Assembly: GCA_022843945.1 (NCBI GenBank) | Contig: JALHMR010000022.1 | Coordinates: 1-64,000 of the forward strand | Source of the DNA: Rhodospirillaceae bacterium | GTDB lineage: Bacteria > Pseudomonadota > Alphaproteobacteria > CACIAM-22H2 | Length of the DNA stretch: 64,000 nt | Direction: 5' to 3' | Part shown: positions 8,854-17,239 of the stretch, one piece after another | How positions within the stretch are numbered: position 1 is the first letter of the stretch | Layout of the letters: the number at the start of each line of letters is the position of its first letter | Notes under the pieces: generated by a model | Told to the model about the DNA's origin: nothing | What the model saw: only the letters and a program-made list of their open reading frames with translations | Database searches by the model: none | Translations under genes and position numbers: made by a program

Positions 8854-9273
8854 ATGTTTTCATTCCGCAAGCTCTGCCGCTTGGTCGCTTTGCCGATGGC
8901 GGTGGTGATGTTCCTGGTCTCGGCGCCGCTCACCATGGTCGCCAACGCCGCGTTGGTGCCGACCGACGCGATCATCGGCACGATGAGCGCCGATCAGGAC
9001 CGCGCCGCCGTGCTGAACTACCTGAGCCGCGGGGACGTGACGGCGCAGTTCCGCGCGTTGGGCGTGAGTCCCGACGAAGCCCAGGCTCGTGTCCAGGCGA
9101 TGTCGGACGAGGAGCTGCGGCAGGTCGCCGGCAAGCTCGATCAGATCCCGGCCGGTGAAGGCTTCTTCGGCTTCGTCATCGCGGTGGCGCTGATCACCCT
9201 GCTGGTACTGGTGATCACCGACGCCGCCGGCCTGACCGACGTCTTCCCGTTCGTCGACCCCATCAAGAAGTAA
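8854..9273 (+). CDS. PA2779-family small membrane protein
   Basis: This 139-residue protein has an N-terminal hydrophobic segment (LVALPMAVVMFLVSAPLTMV), a central soluble part with SRGDVTAQFRALGVSPDEAQ.R, and a C-terminal hydrophobic segment (FFGFVIAVALITLLVLVITDAAGLTD) ending FPFVDPIKK. It matches the PA2779 family, which is regularly paired with PA2778-type peptidases, as it is here five bases upstream. I chose the ATG at 8854 because GGAGGG lies just ahead and it begins the signal-like segment. The longer frame from 8731 is not supported. The function is unknown. Confidence 0.82.
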   Translation: MFSFRKLCRLVALPMAVVMFLVSAPLTMVANAALVPTDAIIGTMSADQDRAAVLNYLSRGDVTAQFRALGVSPDEAQARVQAMSDEELRQVAGKLDQIPAGEGFFGFVIAVALITLLVLVITDAAGLTDVFPFVDPIKK

Positions 9274-9278
9274 AGCCG

Positions 9279-10214
9279 ATGCGGGGTGGGTGGCGGGCGC
9301 TCGTCGCGGCGGCTTTTGCCGCGGCGCTTGGCGCCTGCGCCACGCCGCAGACCGATCGGCTGGTCCACGACCGCGGTACGCTGCCGGCCCAGGCCCGGGT
9401 CGACAGCGTGCCGTTCTTTCCGCAGGACGAGCTGCATTGCGGTCCGGCGGCGCTGGCCATGGCCATGGCATGGTCCGGCGCCAGCGTCACCCCTGCCGAG
9501 GTGGCGCCTCAGGTTTACACGCCCGGCCGCTCGGGCAGCTTGCCGCCCGACATGATCGCGGGCGCACGACGCTATGGCCGGCTCGCGGTGCCGCTGAATT
9601 CACTGGCCGACCTGTTCGCCGAGATCGACGCCGGTCACCCGGTGGTGGTTTTCCAGAACCTCGGCCTGGGCTGGCTGCCGCAATGGCATTTCGCGGTCGC
9701 CACCGGCTATGACCTCGATGCCGGCAAGCTCATTCTCCATTCCGGGCTCACTCCCGACTATCGCACCAGGCTCACCACCTTCGAGCGAACCTGGCGGCGG
9801 GCCGAGTACTGGGCGCTGGTGGTCATGCCGCCCGACAAGCTGCCGGCGCGCGGCGACGAGCTCAGCGTGCTGCGGGCGGCCGCCGGGATCGAACGCGCGG
9901 CGCGACCGCGCGACGCGGCCCTTGCCTACGCGGCGATGCTCGAGCGCTGGCCGAACAGCCTGGGTGCCGCGATCGGTCTGGGCAATGCGCGCTACGCTTC
10001 GGCAGATCTGGCCGGCGCCGAAATGGCCTTCCGTCAGGCGGTTGCCCGCCATCCGCAGGCGGCCGCGGCCTGGAACAACCTGGCGCATGTCCTTGCCCAG
10101 CGCGGTCAGCGCGGCGAAGCCCTGCAGGCGGCGCAGCAGGCGGTACGCCATGGCGGCACCTCGGCTAGCGCCTATCGCGCCACGCTTGAAGAGATCTCGC
10201 GCCAGACCAACTAG
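9279..10214 (+). CDS. PA2778-family C39-like cysteine peptidase lipoprotein with TPR repeats
   Basis: This is a 311-residue probable lipoprotein: a signal with lipobox LGAC near residue 19, then a papain-like C39-type domain with the candidate nucleophile in HCGPAALAMA (Cys near residue 54). A later His in WHFAVATGYD and Asp complete a typical triad. The C-terminal third (about 200–305) contains two TPR-like repeats (AAIGLGNARYASADLAGAE and AAWNNLAHVLAQRGQ). It is coupled to the PA2779-family gene and lies 4 bases from the end of ctaA on the other strand. The substrate and export role are unknown. Confidence 0.84.
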   Translation: MRGGWRALVAAAFAAALGACATPQTDRLVHDRGTLPAQARVDSVPFFPQDELHCGPAALAMAMAWSGASVTPAEVAPQVYTPGRSGSLPPDMIAGARRYGRLAVPLNSLADLFAEIDAGHPVVVFQNLGLGWLPQWHFAVATGYDLDAGKLILHSGLTPDYRTRLTTFERTWRRAEYWALVVMPPDKLPARGDELSVLRAAAGIERAARPRDAALAYAAMLERWPNSLGAAIGLGNARYASADLAGAEMAFRQAVARHPQAAAAWNNLAHVLAQRGQRGEALQAAQQAVRHGGTSASAYRATLEEISRQTN

Positions 10215-10218
10215 CGCG

Positions 10219-11232
10219 CTACCGGCGACCGACCTGTGCTGCGTTGAGCGTCACCGTCAGTAGGAGCACCGCGCCGGCCTGATGCAGGGCCGCCAGTCCG
10301 ATCGGCACTTCGAGCAGCAGAGTGCCTATCCCCAGTGCCACTTGCGTCAGGGCGATCAGCAACACGGCGTGGGCGTGGATGCCGGCGTCCCGACGCGCCG
10401 CGAGCCAGTAGAGGAGTGCCATGACCACCGTGGTGACGCCGAGCAGGCGATGGTTGAACTGGATCGCCGCCGGGTTCTCGAAGAGGTTGAGCCACCAGGG
10501 TTCATGATCGAGATAGCCGGCGGGAACCAGCTGGCCGTCCATCAGCGGGAAGGTGTTGTAGATCATGCCCGCGTCGTGCCCGGCGACGAAGGCGCCGGAC
10601 AGCATGGTCAGAAGCGCGAACGCCGCCACGCCGAGCGCGCGGCCGTCGATCCGGTCGTGCCGCGGCCTCACCAGATCGAGGGCCACCCACAGGATGGCGG
10701 CGTAGATGACGATCGCCAGGGTGAAATGCGCGGCCAGCCGATAAGGACTGACACTGATCCGGTCGACCAGACCGCTCGCCACCATGTACCAGCCGAGCGC
10801 CCCCTGGAGGCCCCCGAGCAGGAAGACCCCGGCAAGCTTCCAGGCCAGCCTGCCGCGCAGCCGGCCCCGGAGCAGGAACCAGAGGAACGGAATGAAAAAA
10901 GCGGCGCCGATCAGCCGGCCGCCCAGCCGGTGCGCATACTCCCACCAGTAGATCGTCTTGTACTGGTCGAGCGTCATGCCGATGTTGCGCTCCCGGTACT
11001 CGGGAATCTGCTGGTACTTGTCGAACTCGGCCTGCCAGTTTTCCGCCGTGAACGGCGGGAAGGCGCCGGTGACCGGCTTCCATTCGGTGATCGACAGGCC
11101 GGATTCGGTGAGCCGGGTGATGCCGCCGATGACCACGAGCGCGAAGATCAGCGCTGCACAGGTGAACAGCCAGCTGGCGATGGCGCGGCGCGAATCGGCC
11201 CGGGCGCGCAGATAGGCGGCGGCAGTGGTCAT
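10219..11232 (-). CDS. ctaA: Heme A synthase CtaA/COX15, type 2
   Basis: This enzyme oxidises the heme O methyl group to make heme A for cytochrome c oxidase. It is a 337-residue protein with about eight transmembrane helices. Four conserved His residues lie in WWEYAHRLGGR, YRLAAHFTLA, QFNHRLLG and LAALHQAGAV, the two heme sites of the family. The loop ITRLTESGLSITEWKP is diagnostic of the mitochondrial/alphaproteobacterial type 2 group. It has its own divergent promoter region toward marR. It implies an aerobic respiratory chain with an aa3-type oxidase. Confidence 0.96.
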   Translation of the reverse strand: MTTAAAYLRARADSRRAIASWLFTCAALIFALVVIGGITRLTESGLSITEWKPVTGAFPPFTAENWQAEFDKYQQIPEYRERNIGMTLDQYKTIYWWEYAHRLGGRLIGAAFFIPFLWFLLRGRLRGRLAWKLAGVFLLGGLQGALGWYMVASGLVDRISVSPYRLAAHFTLAIVIYAAILWVALDLVRPRHDRIDGRALGVAAFALLTMLSGAFVAGHDAGMIYNTFPLMDGQLVPAGYLDHEPWWLNLFENPAAIQFNHRLLGVTTVVMALLYWLAARRDAGIHAHAVLLIALTQVALGIGTLLLEVPIGLAALHQAGAVLLLTVTLNAAQVGRR

Positions 11233-11339
11233 GGCCGCCGCACTTTATATTCGCTCGCGGTGCCGTCGGCCACTCCAGCCTCGCTTGGCGCCTGTGGTCG
11301 GGCGCTCGGGCCGGACTTGACGGAATGCCCCGCCGGGAC

Positions 11340-11357
11340 GATCATATGTACACGAAT
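11340..11357. promoter_or_regulatory. Candidate MarR operator upstream of marR–oxidoreductase operon
   Basis: GATCATATGTACACGAAT lies 69–86 bases before the marR ATG. It contains an imperfect dyad TCATAT-GT-ACACGA. A possible -35 element TTGACG lies at 11317–11322, so the site overlaps the expected -10. The reverse complement of 17192–17209, in the promoter of the xanthine-dehydrogenase-type operon, matches it at 16 of 18 bases. Binding by the adjacent MarR protein is inferred. Confidence 0.65.
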
Positions 11358-11425
11358 GAAGCGGTGCGCGGGGTGCCGATGGATCTTGGCTCCCCGCCGC
11401 CGCGCCGCCGATATATAGAGGGCGC

Positions 11426-11878
11426 ATGAAGACCGCCGCCATCCGCCGCGATTCGCGCCAGGGCGATGACTATCGCCTCGAGGACCAGGTCGGCCACGTG
11501 CTGCGCCGGGCCCATCAGCGCCACACGGCCATCTTCCAGGACGGGATGGACGAGCTGCAGCTGACGCCGACGCAGTTCGCGGCGCTGGCCAAGATCAGCG
11601 ACGTCGGCGACGTTTCGCAGAACCAGCTCGGACGGCTCACCGCCATGGACCCGGCGACGATCCAGGGCGTCATCCAGCGGCTGGAGGCGCGCAAGCTCAT
11701 CGGGCGCCAGCCCGATCCCAAGGACCGCCGATGCACCTTGCTCAACCTTACCGTTGAGGGCCGGGCCCTGCTCGCCGATGCGGTTGCCCGCGCGCGGCGG
11801 ATCACCGAGGCGACCCTGGCGCCGCTGCCGCCGGCGGAGCGGCAGACCTTCCTCGCCCTGCTGCGCAAGCTGATCTGA
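11426..11878 (+). CDS. MarR-family transcriptional regulator
   Basis: This is a 150-residue winged-helix regulator of the MarR family. It shows the family layout: an N-terminal dimerisation helix, the recognition region (VSQNQLGRLTAMDPATIQGVI) and the wing with DPKDRRCTLLNLT. MarR proteins commonly bind short palindromes and release DNA when an aromatic ligand binds. The gene lies 12 bases ahead of the large oxidoreductase and under an 18-base dyad that recurs in front of the 17.2-kb operon. I therefore infer it controls both. In Pseudomonas, the MarR-type NicR senses 6-hydroxynicotinate, a useful precedent. The ligand here is unknown. Confidence 0.9.
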   Translation: MKTAAIRRDSRQGDDYRLEDQVGHVLRRAHQRHTAIFQDGMDELQLTPTQFAALAKISDVGDVSQNQLGRLTAMDPATIQGVIQRLEARKLIGRQPDPKDRRCTLLNLTVEGRALLADAVARARRITEATLAPLPPAERQTFLALLRKLI

Positions 11879-11890
11879 CCGACGGTTGCG

Positions 11891-14800
11891 ATGGACCTCA
11901 AGCTCGCTTTCGGGTTCGCCTTTGGCGACCTCTACGACCGCAACGCGCTTGCGCGCCTCGACGGGGCGTTCATCGATGCGCTGAGTGCGGCCGACGCGGA
12001 GCTGGCCAACCGGCTGCTGGCGGCGCGCGCGGCGCCCGAGGCGGTGGCGGCCAAGGACGAGAGCGAGCTGCTGATCGCTGTGGCGCCGCATCTCGAGAGC
12101 TTCATCGGCAAGCTGTTCGGGGTGGAGGAGGCGCTGCGCAGCCTCGCCAGCCGGGCCAATGCGCTGGCCCCGCTCTACGAGGTCAAGCGCCTGTTCGTGC
12201 AGCGCGTGGCGCTCAAGAAGTTCAAGCCGGAGGAGGCCGCGGGATTCGATCCGGCGGCGCTGACCACGACGCTCGGGCTGAAGATAAGCGGGCCCGACGA
12301 CGAGCTCGCCTTTGCCACGCATGTGCTGGCCTGGCAGAAGAACGAAGCGACGCAGGCGGCCGAGCTCGAGGCGGCGGGGCGCTACGCGGCCTGGGCGACG
12401 CTGACCCCGGCGGGCCGCGCCAGGCACGGCTCGGGCGTTCTCTTCAAGACACCGCACAAGGTCGATCCGCTGAACCTAGTGCCGGTGGAGACGGTGGAGC
12501 GCGACGGGGTGCGCATGATGCGCCTGCCCGAGCGGCACTGGCGCCAGCGCGAAGGCTTCGCGCTGACCGATGCGGGCATGGACCTCAACCACGCGCTCGA
12601 CCAGATGAACTACTGCATCTGGTGCCATGCCCAGGGCAAGGATTCGTGCTCCAAGGGTCTCAAGGACCGCAAGACCGGCGCCTTCCAGAAGTCGCCGTTC
12701 AACGTCACGCTCGCCGGCTGCCCGCTCGAGGAGAAGATCTCGGAGATGCATGCGCTGAAGGCGCAAGGGTCTCCGCTGGGCGCCTTCGCGGTGATCGTGG
12801 TCGACAATCCGATGGTCGCCGCCACCGGCCACCGCATCTGCAACGACTGCATGAAGGCCTGCATCTACCAGAAGCAGGAGCCGGTCGACATCCCGCAGGC
12901 CGAGACGCGCATCCTCAAGGACGTGCTCGACCTGCCCTGGGGCTTCGAGATCTATTCGCTGCTCACGCGCTGGAACCCGCTGAACCTCAAGCGGCCGCTG
13001 CCCAGGCCGGAGAGCGGCAACAAGGTGCTCGTAGTCGGCCTCGGCCCGTCGGGTTACACGCTCGCCCATCACCTGATGAATGACGGCCACGCGGTGGTGG
13101 GCGTCGACGGGCTCAAGATCGAGCCGCTGCCGGCGGAGATCTCGGGCATCACCACCAAAGGCGAGCGCGTCGCCTTCAAGCCGATCCGCGACGTGACCGA
13201 GCTCTACGAGAATCTCGACGACCGCGTGCTGGCCGGCTTCGGCGGGGTCGCCGAATACGGCATCACCGTGCGCTGGGACAAGAACTTCCTCAAGGTGATC
13301 CGCCTGCTGCTCGAGCGCCGGGCCGAGTTCGCCATGTTCGGCGGTGTCAGGCTCGGCGGCACGCTGACCCTCGACGACGCCTTCGCCCTGGGCTTCGACC
13401 ACGTGGCGCTGTGCGCGGGGGCGGGCAAGCCCACGCATGTCGACATGCCCAACGGCCTGGCGCGCGGCGTGCGCATGGCCTCGGACTTCCTGATGGCCCT
13501 GCAGCTGACGGGTGCGGCCAAGACCGCGTCGGTGGCCAACCTCCAGCTCCGCCTGCCCGTGGTGGTCATCGGCGGCGGCCTAACCGCCATCGACACCGCG
13601 ACCGAGTCGCTCGCCTACTACGCCCGCCAGGTGGAGAAGTTCCTCACCCGCTACGAGACCCTGGCGGCCGAGCGCGGCGACCTGGCGGTGCGCGCCAAGT
13701 GGACCGACGAGGATACCGACGTCGCCGAGGAGTTCATCACCCACGCCCGGGGCATCCGCGCCGAGCGCGCCGCCGCCAAAGCCGAGGGCCGCGAGCCCCG
13801 GATTGCCCAGTTCCTCGATTCCTGGGGCGGGGCGACCATCGCCTACCGCCGCCGGCTGATCGACTCGCCCAGCTACACGCTGAACCACGAGGAAGTCGCC
13901 AAGGCCCTCGAAGAGGGCGTGCGCTTCGCCGAGGGGCTGACGCCGCTGGCCATCGAGACCGACGATCTGGGCCACGCCCAGGCGATCCGCCTCTCCCGCG
14001 AGGTGCCGGGGGTGGGCGAGGGCAACCAAAAGGAAGAAGTGGTGCTGCCGGCCCGCGCCGTGCTGATTGCCGCCGGCACCCAGCCCAACACCGTGCTGGC
14101 GCGCGAGGACGGCAGCGTCACTCTCGACGGCAAGTACTTCGCCGCCGTCGACGAGGACGGCAACCCGGCCAAGCCGCAGTTCAGCATCTCCAAGCCCGAC
14201 AAGGTGACGGTGCTGATGCAGAAGCGCGAGGATGGCCGGGCGATCAGCTACTTCGGTGACCTGCATCCCTCGTTCTTCGGCAACGTGGTCAAGGCCATGG
14301 GCAGCGCCAAGCAGGGCTATCCCGTGGTCAGCCGCGTGCTGGCCCAGCGCAGCGCCACCGCCATCAAGCCGGCCGATCTGTTCACGCAGCTGAACGACGA
14401 GCTACGTGCCACCGTGCACGAGGTCCAGCGCCTCACCCCGACCATCATCGAGGTGGTGGTGAGAGCGCCGCGCGCCGCGCGCGCCTTCCAGCCCGGCCAG
14501 TTCTACCGGCTGCAGAACTTCGAGAGCCTGGCGCCGCGCATCGACGGCACGGTCCTGGGCATGGAAGGCCTGGCGCTGACCGGCGCCTGGGTCGACCGCG
14601 ACAAGGGTCTGCTCTCCACCATCGTGTTGGAGATGGGCGGCTCGAGCGACCTCTGCGCCCTGCTCAAGCCGGGCGAGCCGGTGATCCTCATGGGCCCCAC
14701 CGGCACGCCGACCGAGACGCCTTCCGGCGAGACCGTCGCCCTGGTCGGCGGCGGCCTGGGCAACGCCGTGCTGTTCTCGATCGGCGCGGCGCTGCGCGAG

Positions 14801-15385
14801 GCCGGCTCGAAGGTCATCTACTTCGCCGGCTACAAGAAGGTCATCGACCGCTACAAGGTCGCCGAGATCGAGCGCGCCGCCGACATCGTGATCTGGACCT
14901 GCGACGAGGAGCCCGGCTTCCAGCCCACGAGGCCCCAGGACAAGCGCTTCGTCGGCAACATCGTCGAGGCGATGATCGCCTACGGCTCGGGCAAGCTCGG
15001 CCGCGTGCCGATCCCGTTGTCGGAAGCCGACCGTATCATCGCCATCGGCTCGGACCGCATGATGGCGGCGGTGGGCCGCGCCCGGCACGGCGTGCTCCAG
15101 CCCTATCTCAAGCCGCATCACGAGGCCATCGCTTCGATCAACTCGCCGATGCAGTGCATGATGAAGGAGATTTGCGCCCAGTGCCTGCAGCCGCACCGCG
15201 ATCCCGTCACCGGCAAGACCTCGATCGTCTTCTCCTGCTTCAACCAGGATCAGAACCTCGATCGGGTGGATTTCCGCGCGCTCAACGAGCGCCTCGGCCA
15301 GCAGGCCCTGCAGGAGAAGCTGACGGCGCAGTGGATCGACCGCTGCCTGCGCCGGCTCCACCTGCGCCAGGACGCGGCCGAATAA
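11891..15385 (+). CDS. Large FAD/iron-sulfur NAD(P)H oxidoreductase, GltD-like plus PyrK-like fusion
   Basis: This 1164-residue protein appears to combine several modules. Residues about 1–370 are a family-specific part with Cys-rich segments (YCIWCHAQGKDSC near 238–250 and HRICNDCMKACIY near 315–325) likely to bind iron-sulfur clusters. Residues about 375–830 are a GltD-like FAD/NAD(P) unit with VVGLGPSGYTLAHHL (near 380) and IGGGLTAIDTATES (near 557). Residues about 836–1164 resemble the FNR/PyrK electron-transfer fold, with FQPGQFYRLQNF, VGGGLGNAVLF, and a C-terminal Cys cluster (CMMKEICAQC and FSC). It should pass electrons between NAD(P)H and an iron-sulfur partner. It is cotranscribed with marR. 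A role as donor to the ring reductase at 20.8 kb is inference. Confidence 0.87.
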   Translation: MDLKLAFGFAFGDLYDRNALARLDGAFIDALSAADAELANRLLAARAAPEAVAAKDESELLIAVAPHLESFIGKLFGVEEALRSLASRANALAPLYEVKRLFVQRVALKKFKPEEAAGFDPAALTTTLGLKISGPDDELAFATHVLAWQKNEATQAAELEAAGRYAAWATLTPAGRARHGSGVLFKTPHKVDPLNLVPVETVERDGVRMMRLPERHWRQREGFALTDAGMDLNHALDQMNYCIWCHAQGKDSCSKGLKDRKTGAFQKSPFNVTLAGCPLEEKISEMHALKAQGSPLGAFAVIVVDNPMVAATGHRICNDCMKACIYQKQEPVDIPQAETRILKDVLDLPWGFEIYSLLTRWNPLNLKRPLPRPESGNKVLVVGLGPSGYTLAHHLMNDGHAVVGVDGLKIEPLPAEISGITTKGERVAFKPIRDVTELYENLDDRVLAGFGGVAEYGITVRWDKNFLKVIRLLLERRAEFAMFGGVRLGGTLTLDDAFALGFDHVALCAGAGKPTHVDMPNGLARGVRMASDFLMALQLTGAAKTASVANLQLRLPVVVIGGGLTAIDTATESLAYYARQVEKFLTRYETLAAERGDLAVRAKWTDEDTDVAEEFITHARGIRAERAAAKAEGREPRIAQFLDSWGGATIAYRRRLIDSPSYTLNHEEVAKALEEGVRFAEGLTPLAIETDDLGHAQAIRLSREVPGVGEGNQKEEVVLPARAVLIAAGTQPNTVLAREDGSVTLDGKYFAAVDEDGNPAKPQFSISKPDKVTVLMQKREDGRAISYFGDLHPSFFGNVVKAMGSAKQGYPVVSRVLAQRSATAIKPADLFTQLNDELRATVHEVQRLTPTIIEVVVRAPRAARAFQPGQFYRLQNFESLAPRIDGTVLGMEGLALTGAWVDRDKGLLSTIVLEMGGSSDLCALLKPGEPVILMGPTGTPTETPSGETVALVGGGLGNAVLFSIGAALREAGSKVIYFAGYKKVIDRYKVAEIERAADIVIWTCDEEPGFQPTRPQDKRFVGNIVEAMIAYGSGKLGRVPIPLSEADRIIAIGSDRMMAAVGRARHGVLQPYLKPHHEAIASINSPMQCMMKEICAQCLQPHRDPVTGKTSIVFSCFNQDQNLDRVDFRALNERLGQQALQEKLTAQWIDRCLRRLHLRQDAAE

Positions 15386-15391
15386 GCCTGT

Positions 15392-17107
15392 TCAGCGGGG
15401 CGCTGCGGCGCGCGCGGCCTGGCGCGCGGTCATCGTGCGGTTGAGGTTGTCCGTGACCGCCGCTGCTGGTACCGACGGTGCCAGGAGATCGGCGCTCGGG
15501 CGCCCGAACAGATAGCCCTGGCCGTAGGCGATGCCGAGATCGGCGATCCGGGTTGCCTGCGATTCGGTCTCGATCATCTCGGCGATCGTCGCGGTGCCAA
15601 GCTCGCGGCAGAGTTTGGCCATGGCCTTGAGGAAGGCCCTGTCGCGGCGGTTCTCGAAGGCGTGGCGCACATAGCGGCCGTCGATCTTCACGAAGTCGAC
15701 CGGCAGGGCGTTCAGGTAGTGGAAGGACGCCGCGCCGGCGCCGAAATCGTCGAGGCAGACGCGCACGCCGCGCTTCTGCAACGAGGTGACCAGCCTCTGC
15801 ACTTCCGGCATGCGCACGATGTAGGCGGATTCGGTCACTTCGACCAGCAGGTCGCCGGTGATGCCGGGGTGGTCGCGCAGCAGCGCGTCGAGCTGGGTGG
15901 CGAAGATCTCGCTTTCCAGCGAGCGCCCGGAGATGTTGACCGCGATCGAGGGACGGGTGGCGCCGTGGCGCAGCTTCTCCAGGAGGTCGATCACCCGCTC
16001 GCACACGGCGAGGTCGAACTCGGCGACCACGCCCAGCTGCTCGGCGAAGGCGATGACCCCCGCGGTGCCGCCGCCGGCCTTGGTGCTCGCCTCGTTGAAG
16101 CGCGCCAGCGCCTCGTAATGGTGCGCGGCCCGTGTATCAAGCGCCACGATCGGCTGGAAGACCAGATTGAAGTCCTGGGTGGCGACGCGGCTGCGCAGAT
16201 CGCGCACCTTGGCGGCGGTTTCGGCCACCAGATGACGGAAGCCGTCGGCCAGCGAGGCGAGGGTGAACTCGCCGCGTTGCGCGCTGGAGAATGAATTGAT
16301 CGCGTAGAGCACGGTGCGCGCGGCGTCGGTTTCGCTCAGCGCGCCTGCGTTCAGGTCGACGGTCTCGGCGTTGACCGTGATGTCGTCGATCTGGGCCGCA
16401 CTGGCCAGCTCGGCGATCTGGTGATAGAGCGCGGAGGCGTCGAAGTTGCCGTCATGGATGACGCCGAAGCGGCCGTCGGCGATCTGACCGGCGGCGTCGC
16501 CATCGGCCGAATGGGCGCGCAAGTGCCGGCCGACCGCCGCCAGGAAACCTTCGGCCAGCTCCTCGTCGGCGCGTTCGCGCACGGCTTCCATGCCGTCGAC
16601 TTCGACCAGCGAGAGCTTGTAGTTGCCGGAATTGTGCCGGAGCTTCTCTTCCGCCAGCTTGGCGAAATCGTCCTTGGCCAGGAGCCCGGTCGCGGCGTCG
16701 CGCTCGCCCGCACGATGCTCCATGGGCATGCGCGCCGAGAGAACCGTCAGCGTGATCTGGTAGCACTCGTGCGGCGCCGGCAGCCGGCAGCCGCCCAGCA
16801 TGACATTGAGCGCCACCGGGTTCGCCAGCTGGACGAGGATCGGCGACAGGCGGCCGCCGTCCTTGAGCGAGGTCAGCAGCACCTTGACCAGGGCGCGATC
16901 GGAATCGGCGAGCAATTCGGTGAAGGGCCGGCCCATCAGGGCCGAGGCGTTGCGCTGGGTGAGACTTTTCAGCGCTCCGGCCGCGAAGCTGATCTTGCCG
17001 CTGTCGTCGACCTCGAGGAGAAGATCGGCGGCCGCGAAAGCGAACGCGACAAAGCGGTCGCGCTCGGCGCGGATTGGATCGCCCGGTGCAGGGGTTGCGG
17101 CAGACAT
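15392..17107 (-). CDS. Cyclic-di-GMP phosphodiesterase, EAL domain with degenerate GGDEF
   Basis: This 571-residue protein has a PAS-like N-terminal region (about 20–140), a GGDEF-like region (about 150–250) whose active-site loop reads ADGRFGVI instead of GGDEF, and an EAL domain (about 300–545). The EAL part keeps the catalytic signature: E332-A-L-A-R-F, VNISGRSLE, EVTESAYI, CLDDFGAG, FVKID and AEMIET. It is thus probably an active phosphodiesterase with a non-catalytic GGDEF. No transmembrane segment is seen. It lies on the opposite strand between the two halves of the proposed MarR regulon, with ends six bases from the oxidoreductase gene. Confidence 0.9.
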   Translation of the reverse strand: MSAATPAPGDPIRAERDRFVAFAFAAADLLLEVDDSGKISFAAGALKSLTQRNASALMGRPFTELLADSDRALVKVLLTSLKDGGRLSPILVQLANPVALNVMLGGCRLPAPHECYQITLTVLSARMPMEHRAGERDAATGLLAKDDFAKLAEEKLRHNSGNYKLSLVEVDGMEAVRERADEELAEGFLAAVGRHLRAHSADGDAAGQIADGRFGVIHDGNFDASALYHQIAELASAAQIDDITVNAETVDLNAGALSETDAARTVLYAINSFSSAQRGEFTLASLADGFRHLVAETAAKVRDLRSRVATQDFNLVFQPIVALDTRAAHHYEALARFNEASTKAGGGTAGVIAFAEQLGVVAEFDLAVCERVIDLLEKLRHGATRPSIAVNISGRSLESEIFATQLDALLRDHPGITGDLLVEVTESAYIVRMPEVQRLVTSLQKRGVRVCLDDFGAGAASFHYLNALPVDFVKIDGRYVRHAFENRRDRAFLKAMAKLCRELGTATIAEMIETESQATRIADLGIAYGQGYLFGRPSADLLAPSVPAAAVTDNLNRTMTARQAARAAAPR

Positions 17108-17191
17108 GTCACTTAACCTTAAAAGCCTAGCCTTAAGGAGCCGTTAGCGCCCTCTCGCGCGGGCTTGACAGGTTCGGCCGGCCCCCCGATT

Positions 17192-17209
17192 ATTCGTATA
17201 CATACGATC
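17192..17209. promoter_or_regulatory. Candidate MarR operator upstream of the molybdenum-hydroxylase operon
   Basis: ATTCGTATACATACGATC contains a perfect dyad TCGTAT-AC-ATACGA at 17194–17207. A good -35 hexamer TTGACA is at 17165–17170 and a weaker -10 (GATTAT, 17188–17193) overlaps the site edge. Its reverse complement matches the site at 11340–11357 at 16 of 18 bases. A bound regulator would block polymerase. The first gene of the operon starts about 30 bases downstream. Confidence 0.72.
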
Positions 17210-17239
17210 TCCCGGTCAACGGGTGAAGCAGGAACGGGG

